Positions 17,470 through 25,710 of a DNA stretch of 64,000 nt are shown here, piece by piece. Position 1 is the stretch's first letter. Each line of letters begins with the position of its first letter. The DNA is from Vescimonas cirricatena (GTDB lineage Bacteria; Bacillota; Clostridia; Oscillospirales; Oscillospiraceae), in NCBI RefSeq assembly GCF_020687045.1, contig NZ_JAJEPW010000001.1, positions 118,753-182,752 of the forward strand, in the 5' to 3' direction. Position numbers and translations under genes: made by a program. Under the pieces are notes generated by a model. It worked only from the letters and a program-made list of their open reading frames with translations. It had not been told where the DNA came from and made no database searches.

Positions 17470-18186
17470 TTATTGTCTTTCATATTCGTACCGTTTCCTC
17501 CGGTCTTTGGACCAGGGAGGGTAGACACGAAGTTCCTCCTGAAACATGGTCATCAGCTCGGCAGCCATGTCCTCTTTACGCCGATAGATGCGCTGCTTCT
17601 CTGTACCATCTGCATAGAGGATGGTAGTTTGGAGTGCGGGACCTTTCTGCGTGAAGATGAATTTGCGGCCATGAGAAGGGTCAAATGCCTCGATCCAGAG
17701 GGGCAGGGTGGAGGAACTCCCATCCAGACACCGCCAGCCGCTGTAATCGGTGTAGCTGAATCCGTTGATTTCTCGCGCCAGTCTTCGCAGGGCAAGATAC
17801 AGCCGCTCAAAGCGGCGCCCCAGTTCGCCTTTCTGCCGCCGGATGTAGAGGGTATGCCCCTCATGATCCAGGGCATCCAGTTCTTTGCCATTAAACAGGT
17901 ATTCAGGGTAAAGGCAGCCATCCGATTCAAGAATTTGCCCGGTAGGTTCCGCAAGGTGATTGTCTGACAGCCAGACTGGAAAAAGTCCGTCTGCGGCTTT
18001 TATATTGATGAAAGCGCAGTGGTCGGGCCGGATTCCGGTTAAGTTGGTGGTCAGGGTTTCCCAAAAAATCAGGATGCCGTGATCCTTTTCATAAAGCTTG
18101 ATGGCGAGATTGCCGTTGGGATATGTACTGATTTTCAAAGTCAGCTGGGATCGGTGTTCGCCCAGTGTAAATACGAGAGTATTCAT
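17470..18186 (-). CDS. DUF4313-like domain fused to a partner domain, function unknown
   Basis: This 238-residue protein has two parts. Residues ~5-100 (NGNLAIKLYEKD, LTTNLTG, AFINIKAADGLFPVWLSDNHLAEPTG, YPEYLFNGKELDALD) resemble the C-terminal part of the protein at 18635-19729; I recall this as DUF4313. Residues ~125-235 (YTDYSGWRCLD, PLWIEAFDPSHGRKFIFTQKGP) resemble the whole protein at 18315-18638. The start at 18186 is set by GGAGGAAAACGCTT. A strong hairpin stands directly upstream. No function is known. Confidence 0.65.
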   Translation of the reverse strand: MNTLVFTLGEHRSQLTLKISTYPNGNLAIKLYEKDHGILIFWETLTTNLTGIRPDHCAFINIKAADGLFPVWLSDNHLAEPTGQILESDGCLYPEYLFNGKELDALDHEGHTLYIRRQKGELGRRFERLYLALRRLAREINGFSYTDYSGWRCLDGSSSTLPLWIEAFDPSHGRKFIFTQKGPALQTTILYADGTEKQRIYRRKEDMAAELMTMFQEELRVYPPWSKDRRKRYEYERQ

Positions 18187-18203
18187 AAGCGTTTTCCTCC
18201 AAA

Positions 18204-18245
18204 GAAGCACCGGACGCCTGCAAAAATGCAGATTGCCGGTGCTTC
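18204..18245 (-). terminator. Strong hairpin directly before the ribosome binding site of 17470-18186
   Basis: Outer arms GAAGCACCGG and CCGGTGCTTC (10 bp) enclose an inner CTGCA/TGCAG stem. On the reverse strand the stem ends in CTTCTTT and the GGAGG of the next gene follows at once. It may act as a terminator, attenuator or RNA-processing stem. Confidence 0.55.
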
Positions 18246-18314
18246 TTAGTGTGTGTTCCGGACAAGGAAACCGGAGCAGGGAGAGGAATGCAGTTCCTCT
18301 CTGGTCATCGTCAG

Positions 18315-18638
18315 CTACACAGCCAAAGTTTTTGACTCGAACTGATAGCGCAGAACCTGAGCCAGTTTTGTCCTGTTTTCACAAGTAATGCGATAGGTAG
18401 GGCCATAGTTGTGCCGCTGTTCATCCATCCTTCGAATGGAAATGCTAAATCGGGGGCCCTCCTGAGTGATCCACAGACGCCTGCCCGTGGCAGCATCTTC
18501 AGCAATAATCCATAAAGGGCACTGCATGGTCATGTAGGTCTGGGGGTAAGCACGCCAGCCGCTGCGGTCATGGTAACAGAAACCGGGGGTAGTCTGCCGC
18601 CTTTCATTCAGTACATCATAAACTGCCTTATATTTCAT
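18315..18638 (-). CDS. Small hypothetical protein, stand-alone version of the 17470-18186 C-terminal domain
   Basis: This 107-residue protein has YHDRSGWRAYPQTYMT, PLWIIAEDAATGRRLWITQEGP and a basic C-terminal half, all aligning with the second half of the product of 17470-18186. The ATG at 18638 overlaps the upstream stop as ATGA and is preceded by GGCGG. The function is unknown; its coupling to a DUF4313-like protein repeats the fused arrangement next door. Confidence 0.65.
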   Translation of the reverse strand: MKYKAVYDVLNERRQTTPGFCYHDRSGWRAYPQTYMTMQCPLWIIAEDAATGRRLWITQEGPRFSISIRRMDEQRHNYGPTYRITCENRTKLAQVLRYQFESKTLAV

Positions 18639-19729
18639 ACGCTGCACCGCCTTTCAAAGTTTTTCAGGTAGCCTGCATACCCTTCCGGGTCCAGCTCCTG
18701 CAGCCGGTTGGCACGAAAACGATATTCGGGATAGGTGCAGAACCCACTCTGCATGGTGCGGCCGGTTGGGATAGCCAGACCATGTCGGATGAGCCAGGTG
18801 GGAAATTCCGAATCGGCATTGGTGTCGATAAAGGCATGGTCTTTTTGCCGTTGGCCGGGCAGGTTGACGGTGAGAGTCGCCCAGGGTTCCGGGTCGCCGC
18901 TTTCCCATGTCACCATTTGTATGGCAAGGTTTCCATTCAGGTAGGAAGTCACCTGCAGCTGGATGGGGTGCGTGGCGCCAAATTTCTTGTAAGGCAAGGT
19001 AACAGGTGCCGCATCGGTATCAGGTTCTTCGTCCTCCACGCCCAGTTCCCAACTAAGGGACAGAATCTGGCTCTGGCTCATCGTGCGGGCATATTTCTTT
19101 GCGTATTTTGGCTTGAAGAGCAGGGCACCGTCCTGCAGGAGCAGCTTTCCTTCTTTTTGCTCCTGGATACAGCGCAGCCCATGCAGACGGGGCTTTGCGC
19201 GCTCCACCGCATCGTGGATCTTCGGATGGTCAAACCATATGGAATACTGTACGGCTACATGGAGATGGGGATGCTCCTGAAAGCGTGAGCATAGGAGCTC
19301 CAGCACCTGTTGACAGATTTTTCTTCGTTTCTCCAGCGTCTGACGCTCGTTAAAGGTCAGCGTGAAATATGAGAAATCCCGTTCGGATGTGTCTGCGGCG
19401 CCGTTAAAGGGATTACACCAGAAGTACAGATCCCATCGGTCGCTGCCATAGGACACAGGGATATTTTCGTCATACTGGTTGCAGACAAAGTCCTGTGCGA
19501 TGGCTTCCATGATGGGTTTCATTGCCGCGCTGCTCTCCAAACTTGCCTGACGGATATACTGCTCCCATTCTTCGCGGGTGTGGCTGTCATAAAACTGTTT
19601 GTTGGCTGCGGCCTCTGCTTCGGTGCATAGAGACTGCAGGCGCAGGGAGTGGACATCTTCTTTGGCATAGCCTTTTTCAAACCATCTGGTATCAATATTC
19701 ATATGAGAACGATCTTCGTGAATTTTCAT
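18635..19729 (-). CDS. Hypothetical protein with C-terminal DUF4313-like domain
   Basis: This 364-residue protein has an N-terminal ~240 residues with no motif I recognise (acidic; helical start; DRWDLYFWCNPFNG; RPHIHV-like HPHLHVAVQYSIWF). It is followed by a DUF4313-like domain (~residues 245-350: YLNGNLAIQMVTWESG, ATLTVNLPGQ, AFIDTNADSEFPTWLIRHGLAIPTGRT, TYPEYRFRANRLQELD). AGGAGG precedes the ATG. It is coupled to 18315-18638. Confidence 0.65.
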   Translation of the reverse strand: MKIHEDRSHMNIDTRWFEKGYAKEDVHSLRLQSLCTEAEAAANKQFYDSHTREEWEQYIRQASLESSAAMKPIMEAIAQDFVCNQYDENIPVSYGSDRWDLYFWCNPFNGAADTSERDFSYFTLTFNERQTLEKRRKICQQVLELLCSRFQEHPHLHVAVQYSIWFDHPKIHDAVERAKPRLHGLRCIQEQKEGKLLLQDGALLFKPKYAKKYARTMSQSQILSLSWELGVEDEEPDTDAAPVTLPYKKFGATHPIQLQVTSYLNGNLAIQMVTWESGDPEPWATLTVNLPGQRQKDHAFIDTNADSEFPTWLIRHGLAIPTGRTMQSGFCTYPEYRFRANRLQELDPEGYAGYLKNFERRCSV

Positions 19730-19777
19730 TTTGCATCCTCCTTGTGTATAGCTGCTGCATTTTTTGACGCAGTGTGG

Positions 19778-20377
19778 TCATTGGTCTTTCCAGTCATAGA
19801 GCAGTAGGTCATGTCCAGAAGATTTGGCTTCGGTTCTTTTGTCCCGGAAACGGTAGTTGGTAAACACAAAGCCGGTGGGCTTGTGGATATAGCGGACAGC
19901 CAGAATGTGGAACTGACTATTTAGCCATTCGGCTGAGTCTACTGCTTCCTCAGCGGTGTTCTCAACATCGGTGGCAAAGAGCCAGTTTTCCCAGTACCAA
20001 CCATGCCCAACCGTTTCTCTGGCATCCGGCAGGGAGAGCAGCTTTTCCCTTAGTGCTTCCTGATTCTGCAGGTGCGGATATTGTGTATGAACGGACTGCA
20101 CCAGCGATTGGCGGAATTGGCAGAAAGGTACGAAGGGTTTCTTGCCTTCAAAGTTACCATTGCCGTCCAGTGCACAGACTACGCCATCTGCAATCACTTC
20201 AAAGATGAGGTCTTCCCGGATGAGACTGCCATTTTCATTCCAGTCCGGTGTAGAGCTGTACCATGCGCCGCTTTCGGTATCCCGGTTGTAGTAGCGTACC
20301 GGTTCTGCAATGGTGCAGAATACATCTATACAGAATCCGGGATCTTCAAACAGAAAAGATATTTGTCGTTTTATCAT
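19778..20377 (-). CDS. Hypothetical element protein
   Basis: This 199-residue soluble protein is rich in aromatic residues (WYSSTPDWNENG, GHGWYWENWLFATD). No domain is recognised. AGGAGGAAACACCTG precedes the ATG. It lies between 18635-19729 and the terminator of the ATPase gene, so it is probably transcribed from its own or a read-through promoter. Confidence 0.55.
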   Translation of the reverse strand: MIKRQISFLFEDPGFCIDVFCTIAEPVRYYNRDTESGAWYSSTPDWNENGSLIREDLIFEVIADGVVCALDGNGNFEGKKPFVPFCQFRQSLVQSVHTQYPHLQNQEALREKLLSLPDARETVGHGWYWENWLFATDVENTAEEAVDSAEWLNSQFHILAVRYIHKPTGFVFTNYRFRDKRTEAKSSGHDLLLYDWKDQ

Positions 20378-20400
20378 CAGGTGTTTCCTCCTAAATGAAA

Positions 20401-20441
20401 AAAGGACCGGCAGGCCGCTAAATGCAGTCTGTCGATCCTTT
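20401..20441 (-). terminator. Intrinsic terminator after the AAA/DUF4143 ATPase gene
   Basis: Thirteen-base arms starting AAAGGACC and ending ATCCTTT pair with one mismatch and one wobble. The reverse strand continues TTTTTTCATTT. Confidence 0.75.
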
Positions 20442-20478
20442 CGGTTATAAGCCGCAGGTAATGCGGCAGGGTTCCTCG

Positions 20479-21708
20479 TTAAATCAAAGAGATAGGCACG
20501 ATCAGATTGTTCTGATCAAAAGCGCCCAACTGGTCAGCCATGCACAGGATAGCACCAGTGCCGCGCTGCAGTGGGGACTTGTCGATCAGGTCAAATACCT
20601 TCGTCAATTTCTTTGGCGGCGAGGCCATCTTTTTGATCTCGATGGGAAACAGTTTTCCGTCCCGCTCCAGGATCAGGTCGATTTCTCTGGCATCCTTATC
20701 CCGGTAATAGTACAGGAATGGCTCCTGACCGGCGTTCTGATAGGTCTTGATGATTTCCGCTACGGTATAGTTTTCCAGTAGTGCGCCGCTCATGGCTCCT
20801 TCCATGGCTGTCTCCGGACTGCTCCAACGGGTCAGGTAGCAGACAATGCCGGAGTCGTAGAAGTAGAGCTTGGGTGTGGATACGGTGCGTTTGAGGACAT
20901 TATTGGAATAGGGCTCCAATAAAAAGATGATCCCCAGCGCCTCCAGAACATGAAGCCAGTTTTTGGCCGTGGTCTGGTCGATCTCCGCATCATCGGCAAT
21001 GCCCTTGTAATTGACCTGCTGGGAAGTCCTGGCGGCGACAGAACGCAGGAACCGCAAAAACTTCAAGCTGTCAATGTCATTGGACAGCCGCCGCACATCC
21101 CGTTCCATGTAAGTGTCAATGTAACTGGAATAGAAGATGGAGGCATTGGAATAGGTTCCTGTGACCAGGGCAGGCATCCCGCCCTGATGGATACGCTGAA
21201 AGACCTCTGGCGTGTTCAGCATTTGGCGTCCGTTCTGCCGTTCGGACAAAAGAGGCAGCTCCAGGCTGAACGGTGGTTCAGGAGGCCGTTTCATGATCTC
21301 ACTCTGGGAAAGCGGTGAGAGGTGGAGCAGAGCCACCCGGCCTGCCAGAGATTCCTGTACGCCCTCCATCATCTTGAAAAGCTGAGAACCCGTCAGCCAG
21401 AAATCGCCGGGCTGATGGCGTTCATCTACCATGATTTTGATATATGGGAACAGTTCCGGTGCGTATTGCACTTCGTCAATGAGCAGCGGCGGCTGATACA
21501 GCTGAAAGAACATCTTTGGGTCCGTCTTGGCGAGTTCCCGCAGCGTCAGATCATCCAAAGAGACCTTTTTGCGCCCCTTGCCCTCGACCTCTATCAAATG
21601 TTCCAGCATGGTAGTTTTTCCAACCTGCCTTGGGCCGGTAAGCAGAAGCACAGGATACTGTTCATTCAGCTCCATCACCGGTTTCTCCATGTGTCGGGTG
21701 ATATACAC
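20479..21708 (-). CDS. AAA-family ATPase with C-terminal DUF4143 (AAA_14 type)
   Basis: This 409-residue protein starts at a GTG preceded by AGGAGG at 7 bp. An N-terminal P-loop (GPRQVGKTT, ~residue 25), Walker B (LLIDEVQYAPELF, ~residue 77) and arginine-rich FWLTGSQLF region are followed by a DUF4143 domain with YFYDSGIVCYL and a PD-(D/E)xK-like end (DREIDLILERDGKLFPIEIKK form: AREIDLILERDG). Such proteins are common, frequently transferred and of unclear role. The gene is bounded by a palindrome upstream and a terminator downstream, so it looks like a self-contained cargo unit. Confidence 0.88.
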   Translation of the reverse strand: MYITRHMEKPVMELNEQYPVLLLTGPRQVGKTTMLEHLIEVEGKGRKKVSLDDLTLRELAKTDPKMFFQLYQPPLLIDEVQYAPELFPYIKIMVDERHQPGDFWLTGSQLFKMMEGVQESLAGRVALLHLSPLSQSEIMKRPPEPPFSLELPLLSERQNGRQMLNTPEVFQRIHQGGMPALVTGTYSNASIFYSSYIDTYMERDVRRLSNDIDSLKFLRFLRSVAARTSQQVNYKGIADDAEIDQTTAKNWLHVLEALGIIFLLEPYSNNVLKRTVSTPKLYFYDSGIVCYLTRWSSPETAMEGAMSGALLENYTVAEIIKTYQNAGQEPFLYYYRDKDAREIDLILERDGKLFPIEIKKMASPPKKLTKVFDLIDKSPLQRGTGAILCMADQLGAFDQNNLIVPISLI

Positions 21709-21728
21709 AGGCGTTCCTCCTTTCTTAA

Positions 21729-21768
21729 TTTCGGCTGATATATTATTATATACCTATTTTAGCCGAAA
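21729..21768. repeat. Inverted repeat upstream of the AAA/DUF4143 gene
   Basis: Arms TTTCGGCT (21729-21736) and AGCCGAAA (21761-21768) flank a 24-bp AT-only-like core containing TATA words. It may be an operator over the promoter of the GTG-started ATPase gene, or a terminator of the gene to the right. Confidence 0.5.
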
Positions 21769-21826
21769 AAATCTGATTTTGCAAGTAGGCAGTCTGCAAA
21801 GTAAATTTCAGTAGCGATTTTAAGGG

Positions 21827-22318
21827 TCATTCCTGCGCAGCGGAGGGGTTGATCATTTCCTTCAGACTGGCGATATACTGCCTCCATGCCTGCCTGGATT
21901 CCTCAGCACGCTTCAACTCGGCAAGCTGTTCTTCCGGAGACAGGGCTTCAAACTCGCATTGGCGGCAGTCTCTATCAATATCCTGAAAGATACGGTTCAG
22001 GATGGAGAGAGCCAGTTCTGTAACAGTGGGGCTGTGTTCATCAAGTGCCCTGCGACCTTGACGGAACAATTCCAGATAGTGCTCATACTGCTGTTCACTG
22101 ATGAATTCCCAGCCGTAGGCTTCCTGGATGTCGCTTTCGCTATGGTATTGCATGGCCGCTTCAAATTCTGCCTCGCGGTCTGCGGCTTCCTTTTCGATGT
22201 GCCGCCTGAGCTTGGCGCGGATGCGCTCCAAGTCTTTGAGCAAAAGCTTATAGGCTTTGGCCTCCATGAGATAACCGTGAGCCTCGCTGTTTAGATATCG
22301 TTGGGATGTTTCTTTCAT
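21827..22318 (-). CDS. Hypothetical coiled-coil protein
   Basis: This 163-residue, highly charged, mostly helical protein (KLLLKDLERIRAKLRRHIEKEAADREAEFEAAM) has predicted coiled coil in the first half. The start at 22318 overlaps the preceding stop as ATGA with AGGAGG upstream. No function is recognised. Confidence 0.6.
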   Translation of the reverse strand: MKETSQRYLNSEAHGYLMEAKAYKLLLKDLERIRAKLRRHIEKEAADREAEFEAAMQYHSESDIQEAYGWEFISEQQYEHYLELFRQGRRALDEHSPTVTELALSILNRIFQDIDRDCRQCEFEALSPEEQLAELKRAEESRQAWRQYIASLKEMINPSAAQE

Positions 22319-22854
22319 GCGGCAGATTCCTCCTTGGATTTGGATTGGACAAAGAGCAGGAACCCTTTGCTGGTATCCTCCAGGAGTTGCCATGTACCAT
22401 CCCTCCAGACGCAGGCGGTTGCATCGTTGTAGATTTCCGGCGTTTTGGGCGGGTCATCAAAGCATTCCGGCGTCACATAAAGGCACATATGCCCCATATA
22501 GAAGGGCTGCAGAGCTGCTTCTATCTCTTTGCGCAGGGCAAGGGCGAGTGATTCGATCTCGTCAATATCCTGACGCTGGAAGGCAGCATCTGAGATCTGT
22601 TTGAGCCGCTTGGTTTGCTTCACAGCTGCATCAATATAGGGTACGGCCTCATCAAAGTATTTGTGTTTGATCCGCATACCGTCGAATACCAGAAAGCGGG
22701 TATAGGCGGTAGCGGCTTTACAGATGTCTTGCCGCAGGACATCAAATGGTTTTTTGTACTTGGTTTTCAGCACCTCCATGGATACGACCTGCAGATTGCG
22801 CCGCAGGGTTTCCAGATGGTTCACTAAAGTGGTGCGTAGTTCATCTCGTTCCAT
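22315..22854 (-). CDS. Hypothetical element protein
   Basis: This 179-residue protein is helical in its N-terminal two thirds (DELRTTLVNHLETLRRNLQ) and has a mixed C-terminal part (YNDATACVWRDGTWQLLEDTSKGFLLFVQSKSKEE). The ATG at 22854 is preceded by GGAGG at 6 bp; an ATG two codons earlier overlaps that site. It is coupled to 21827-22318. A 170-bp gap to the right contains a GC-rich stem (CTTCCGG/CCGGAAG) but no gene I can support. Confidence 0.55.
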   Translation of the reverse strand: MERDELRTTLVNHLETLRRNLQVVSMEVLKTKYKKPFDVLRQDICKAATAYTRFLVFDGMRIKHKYFDEAVPYIDAAVKQTKRLKQISDAAFQRQDIDEIESLALALRKEIEAALQPFYMGHMCLYVTPECFDDPPKTPEIYNDATACVWRDGTWQLLEDTSKGFLLFVQSKSKEESAA

Positions 22855-23029
22855 AGGCATCCTCCATGGGTAGCTTCCGGGCGGCTATCCGCGCCGGAAG
22901 TGGCGGCAGTGCTTATGCACATTGGCGTGGGTAAACGCAAAATTCTTGCAAGCCAGCAATCGATTCCGTTCTCTGGGGGATTGTCGGGCAACGCTTGCAT
23001 GATACTTTTTAACAGGTGTTTTTATAGGG

Positions 23030-23515
23030 TTATTCGAGTTCAGGTTCCCAAGGGGTATCTTCCTCATAAGGCGCAGCCTCCTTTTCATTGTCAGCGGACT
23101 TGCCGGCAGCCCGTACCGTCAGTAGAAGGGCATCTTCCCCGACATCGTTGCTGTGGGACTTTCTGGCTCGTTTCTTTTTGCATCTTTCTACAGCTTTGTC
23201 ATAGTCGTAGCCGATACCAGCTTGCAGTTTATCCGCAATTTTACGCAGTTTTTCTGCATGGTACTCGTAGGTAGCACGATGGAATCCAGTCAGCTCCCAC
23301 TGATCGCACACCGATTCCAGAAGCCGGACATAGTCCCGCAGTGCATTGACCGTTTTGTAGATATCGCCATAGCAGGTAGTAAAGGTATGGGCGCCATCAA
23401 GATCCCGAAAGCAAAAAGTCAGTTCTTCCCCCAAAAACTGTTCCAGTTGGACTGATTGCGCGATCATTGGCCGAAAAGCTTCCCGGGGCAGTTCGGGCAG
23501 TCTGTTCTCATCCAT
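23030..23515 (-). CDS. Hypothetical element protein
   Basis: This 161-residue protein is mostly helical, with a basic stretch (KCKKKRARKSHSND-like, CKKKRARKS) followed by an acidic tail (EKEAAPYEEDTPWEPELE). The ATG at 23515 has GGGGAGG 6 bp upstream and overlaps the preceding gene by 8 bp. The function is unknown. Confidence 0.55.
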   Translation of the reverse strand: MDENRLPELPREAFRPMIAQSVQLEQFLGEELTFCFRDLDGAHTFTTCYGDIYKTVNALRDYVRLLESVCDQWELTGFHRATYEYHAEKLRKIADKLQAGIGYDYDKAVERCKKKRARKSHSNDVGEDALLLTVRAAGKSADNEKEAAPYEEDTPWEPELE

Positions 23516-23936
23516 TATTATCCTCCCCATGTTCCGGTACTGGCGGCTGTGGGCCTAAGCCTGCCGCAAACATCTGCACAGCGGTACGGTAGCCAGAGGC
23601 GTATGCCTGCTCCAATACAGCAGAATTGCGGCATTGTACCGCAGCCTGATACTGTTCAAAAGCGATGGACGCCTCGTTGGAGAGCAGCGGAAGCAGAGCT
23701 TTTTCTTTCTGCTGTACTGCCTGGTTAAAAGGTGCGAGGCGTTTATCGGGCTTGAACACATCTGCTTCATATTCGCCATAATAGAGCGAAGTGAGAAAGC
23801 GTGGGTCTGCCGGAAAGGATATAGCAGATGGTATAGAGCGGGAAAGTGCCGCCGCAATGTCTTTGAGTGTGTTGATCAGTGCGGGGAGCTGAACATTAAA
23901 AAATCTTTGCCCCATCGCTGTTTCGTGTAAATTCAT
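23508..23936 (-). CDS. Hypothetical element protein
   Basis: This 142-residue helical protein (LINTLKDIAAALSRSIPSA; EKALLPLLSNEASIAFEQYQAAVQ) has no recognised domain. The ATG follows AAAGGGGG. It overlaps 23030-23515. Confidence 0.55.
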   Translation of the reverse strand: MNLHETAMGQRFFNVQLPALINTLKDIAAALSRSIPSAISFPADPRFLTSLYYGEYEADVFKPDKRLAPFNQAVQQKEKALLPLLSNEASIAFEQYQAAVQCRNSAVLEQAYASGYRTAVQMFAAGLGPQPPVPEHGEDNNG

Positions 23937-23971
23937 AAAATAAGGCCCCCTTTCTAAAAGCCATTTGCCTT

Positions 23972-24655
23972 TTACTGTTCCCCGGCAATCCGGTGCAGGT
24001 CTGCTAACAGGTGTCGGTTATTCTGCTCATACTGAGGCTGAAAAGGCTGGTCTAAATCAAAATTGTAATAGCGGTAGTAGAGCACCTTGAATACAATGCC
24101 TGGCCGCATGGCAGGATCAATGGCGCGCATCAGTTTGCCCAGTTCGGTAGCAATCTCATATTCCCGCTTTACATATTCTTTGTCTTCCCGTTTGAAATTC
24201 TGATACAGCCAGTCCTTGACGGATACCCGGCTGCCGGTAAAGTGGCTCTGGTGTCGGTTCAGACACAGGCAGTATTCAAAATCGCGGCCACGCTCCCCTG
24301 GACCTACGGTAAGAGGATAGATACGGCAGGTGCGGGTACGGGCAGGGTAGACAGAACAGCGCCCATCCGTAAGGAAGATGCAGGAGCCGTTAGGGACTTT
24401 TGTCTTGAGCATATAGATAGGGAAGCCTTCCTCGGTCAGTGGTTCTGGCTCGCAGTAACGGAACAGGAAATCCTCTATTCCTTCGATGGGCTCACCCTTT
24501 GCCCGGAGGTAGCGGGCCAGACAGTAGGCGTCCAGACTCTCCACCATGACACAGCCTTCGATATTGCGGCAGCACGCCCCGCATTGACGGCAGGAAAAGG
24601 TAAACTGGTCTTTGGGGCGGACTGGTTGGATCTCATTCATGATTTCTTCGTTCAT
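23972..24655 (-). CDS. YkgJ-family cysteine-cluster protein
   Basis: This 227-residue protein has a cysteine-rich metal-binding pattern: CRQCGACCRNIEGC near residue 22, then SCIFLTDGRCSVYPARTRTCRIYP near residue 95, and CLCLNRHQ. This is the YkgJ zinc/iron-chelating layout. These proteins may deliver or hold a metal for modifying partner proteins, but their biochemistry is poorly known. The start at 24655 (MNEEIMNEIQ) is set by GGAGG. A terminator hairpin lies just upstream. Confidence 0.8.
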   Translation of the reverse strand: MNEEIMNEIQPVRPKDQFTFSCRQCGACCRNIEGCVMVESLDAYCLARYLRAKGEPIEGIEDFLFRYCEPEPLTEEGFPIYMLKTKVPNGSCIFLTDGRCSVYPARTRTCRIYPLTVGPGERGRDFEYCLCLNRHQSHFTGSRVSVKDWLYQNFKREDKEYVKREYEIATELGKLMRAIDPAMRPGIVFKVLYYRYYNFDLDQPFQPQYEQNNRHLLADLHRIAGEQ

Positions 24656-24675
24656 TTTGTTCCTCCATAAAAAGA

Positions 24676-24703
24676 GCCGTGACGGAATGGTATCCGCCAC
24701 GGC
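24676..24703 (-). terminator. Intrinsic terminator
   Basis: Arms GCCGTGACGGA and TCCGCCACGGC form an 11-bp stem with one mismatch and a 6-nt loop, followed by CTTTTTA on the reverse strand, just before the ribosome binding site of 23972-24655. Confidence 0.75.
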
Positions 24704-24759
24704 CAGAACTTGTGGAATAGTCAGCGGGAGCCGGCTGTTCCAATCCATTTACAGTCCCT

Positions 24760-25005
24760 TTACGCACATGCGGCCAATCTCACAGGGAGCGGACTGACAG
24801 CCGCCAGCGGAAAAGGGGACATGGACAGATAGTAGTGGGAGTTCTGCGTTTCAAAACGGACGCAATCCTCCGACTCCTCCAGAATCGCCACCACACGCGA
24901 AGTATGGTAGATGTTTCCTCCGGCGTGCAGAATCGCACCCCGTCCAACAGACAGTGGACGCAGCAGAGAACCATTCAAAACGATCTGTTTCTTTTCTTTC
25001 TTCAT
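24760..25005 (-). CDS. Small hypothetical element protein
   Basis: This 81-residue protein has a basic start (MKKEKKQIVLNGSLLRPLSVGRGAILH) and a beta-rich remainder with VVAILEESEDCVRFETQNSHYYL. The ATG at 25005 has GGAGG 9 bp upstream. The function is unknown; it follows a sigma-like gene by about 60 bp. Confidence 0.55.
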   Translation of the reverse strand: MKKEKKQIVLNGSLLRPLSVGRGAILHAGGNIYHTSRVVAILEESEDCVRFETQNSHYYLSMSPFPLAAVSPLPVRLAACA

Positions 25006-25067
25006 TCGGTTTGACCTCCAATCTTTTGAAAATGTGGATGTAAGAGTATTTCGTATCTGTAATTGGT

Positions 25068-25607
25068 TCATCCATAGCAAATGTCCAGCAGCACATCATG
25101 GACTTCAGCCAGCAACTCTTTAATGCGCCGCATAGGAACCTTCTGGGTGCGGGCAATCTCACGGATGCCATAGCCGCCCTGTTTCAGATGCACAATATCC
25201 ATTTGCTGCTTAGAGACTCTGCCGGCCAACTCGTGGAGAAGAAGATCCATTTCCAACTGCTGCATGATTGGGTCATGGGCAGGAATGGTATCTTCTAAAG
25301 GCGCACCATCAGGATATAACCCGACATGAATACTGAGAATCTCCATATTGCGTTTGCGGCGCTCCTGAGTGCGGAAGTAATCGAACAAGCAGAACTTCAT
25401 TCTACGATTAGCAATGGTGGAAAAAGTAAACTGTTGTGCAGTGAGGTCAGAGAAATAATCCCGAACAGCTTTCAGATAGCCGAAAATAACTACATCGTAA
25501 AATTCATCTTCCGGCAGACGGTTTTCGTTCAGAAACTTATAGACTAGGCTATGATGGGCGGTGGCAAATGTCTGCTGTTCTTTGGTTAATGGTACTTCAC
25601 ATAACAT
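25068..25607 (-). CDS. Sigma-70-like protein (first of two in the element)
   Basis: This 179-residue protein has a sigma-2-like region (HHSLVYKFLNENRLPEDEFYDVVIFGYLKAVRDY, then FSTIANRRMKFCLFDYFRTQERRKR) and a C-terminal sigma-4-like helix-turn-helix (QMDIVHLKQGGYGIREIARTQKVPMRRIKELLAEV). AGGAGG precedes the ATG and a strong terminator stands upstream. It probably directs RNA polymerase to element promoters or acts as a sigma-like regulator. It is related in plan to 31324-31905. Confidence 0.75.
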   Translation of the reverse strand: MLCEVPLTKEQQTFATAHHSLVYKFLNENRLPEDEFYDVVIFGYLKAVRDYFSDLTAQQFTFSTIANRRMKFCLFDYFRTQERRKRNMEILSIHVGLYPDGAPLEDTIPAHDPIMQQLEMDLLLHELAGRVSKQQMDIVHLKQGGYGIREIARTQKVPMRRIKELLAEVHDVLLDICYG

Positions 25608-25635
25608 AATGGTTTCCTCCTTAAATAAAAAAAGA

Positions 25636-25670
25636 GGGATACCTCCGGTGTGTTAGACCGAAGGCATCCC
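25636..25670 (-). terminator. Intrinsic terminator before the sigma-like gene
   Basis: Fourteen-base arms (GGGATACCTCCGGT / ACCGAAGGCATCCC) pair with two wobbles, followed by CTCTTTTTTTA on the reverse strand. Confidence 0.85.
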
Positions 25671-25710
25671 GTTGTTTATGTGTCATGTGGCACAAACCAC
25701 ATCAAGATAC

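Noticed and set aside
20401..20441. Hairpin as an insertion-sequence end
   Set aside because: No transposase and no direct repeats; it is simply a terminator with a T tail.
22885..23088. Reverse-strand 67-residue basic ORF
   Set aside because: It overlaps the end of 23030-23515, lacks a ribosome site, and its composition looks random.
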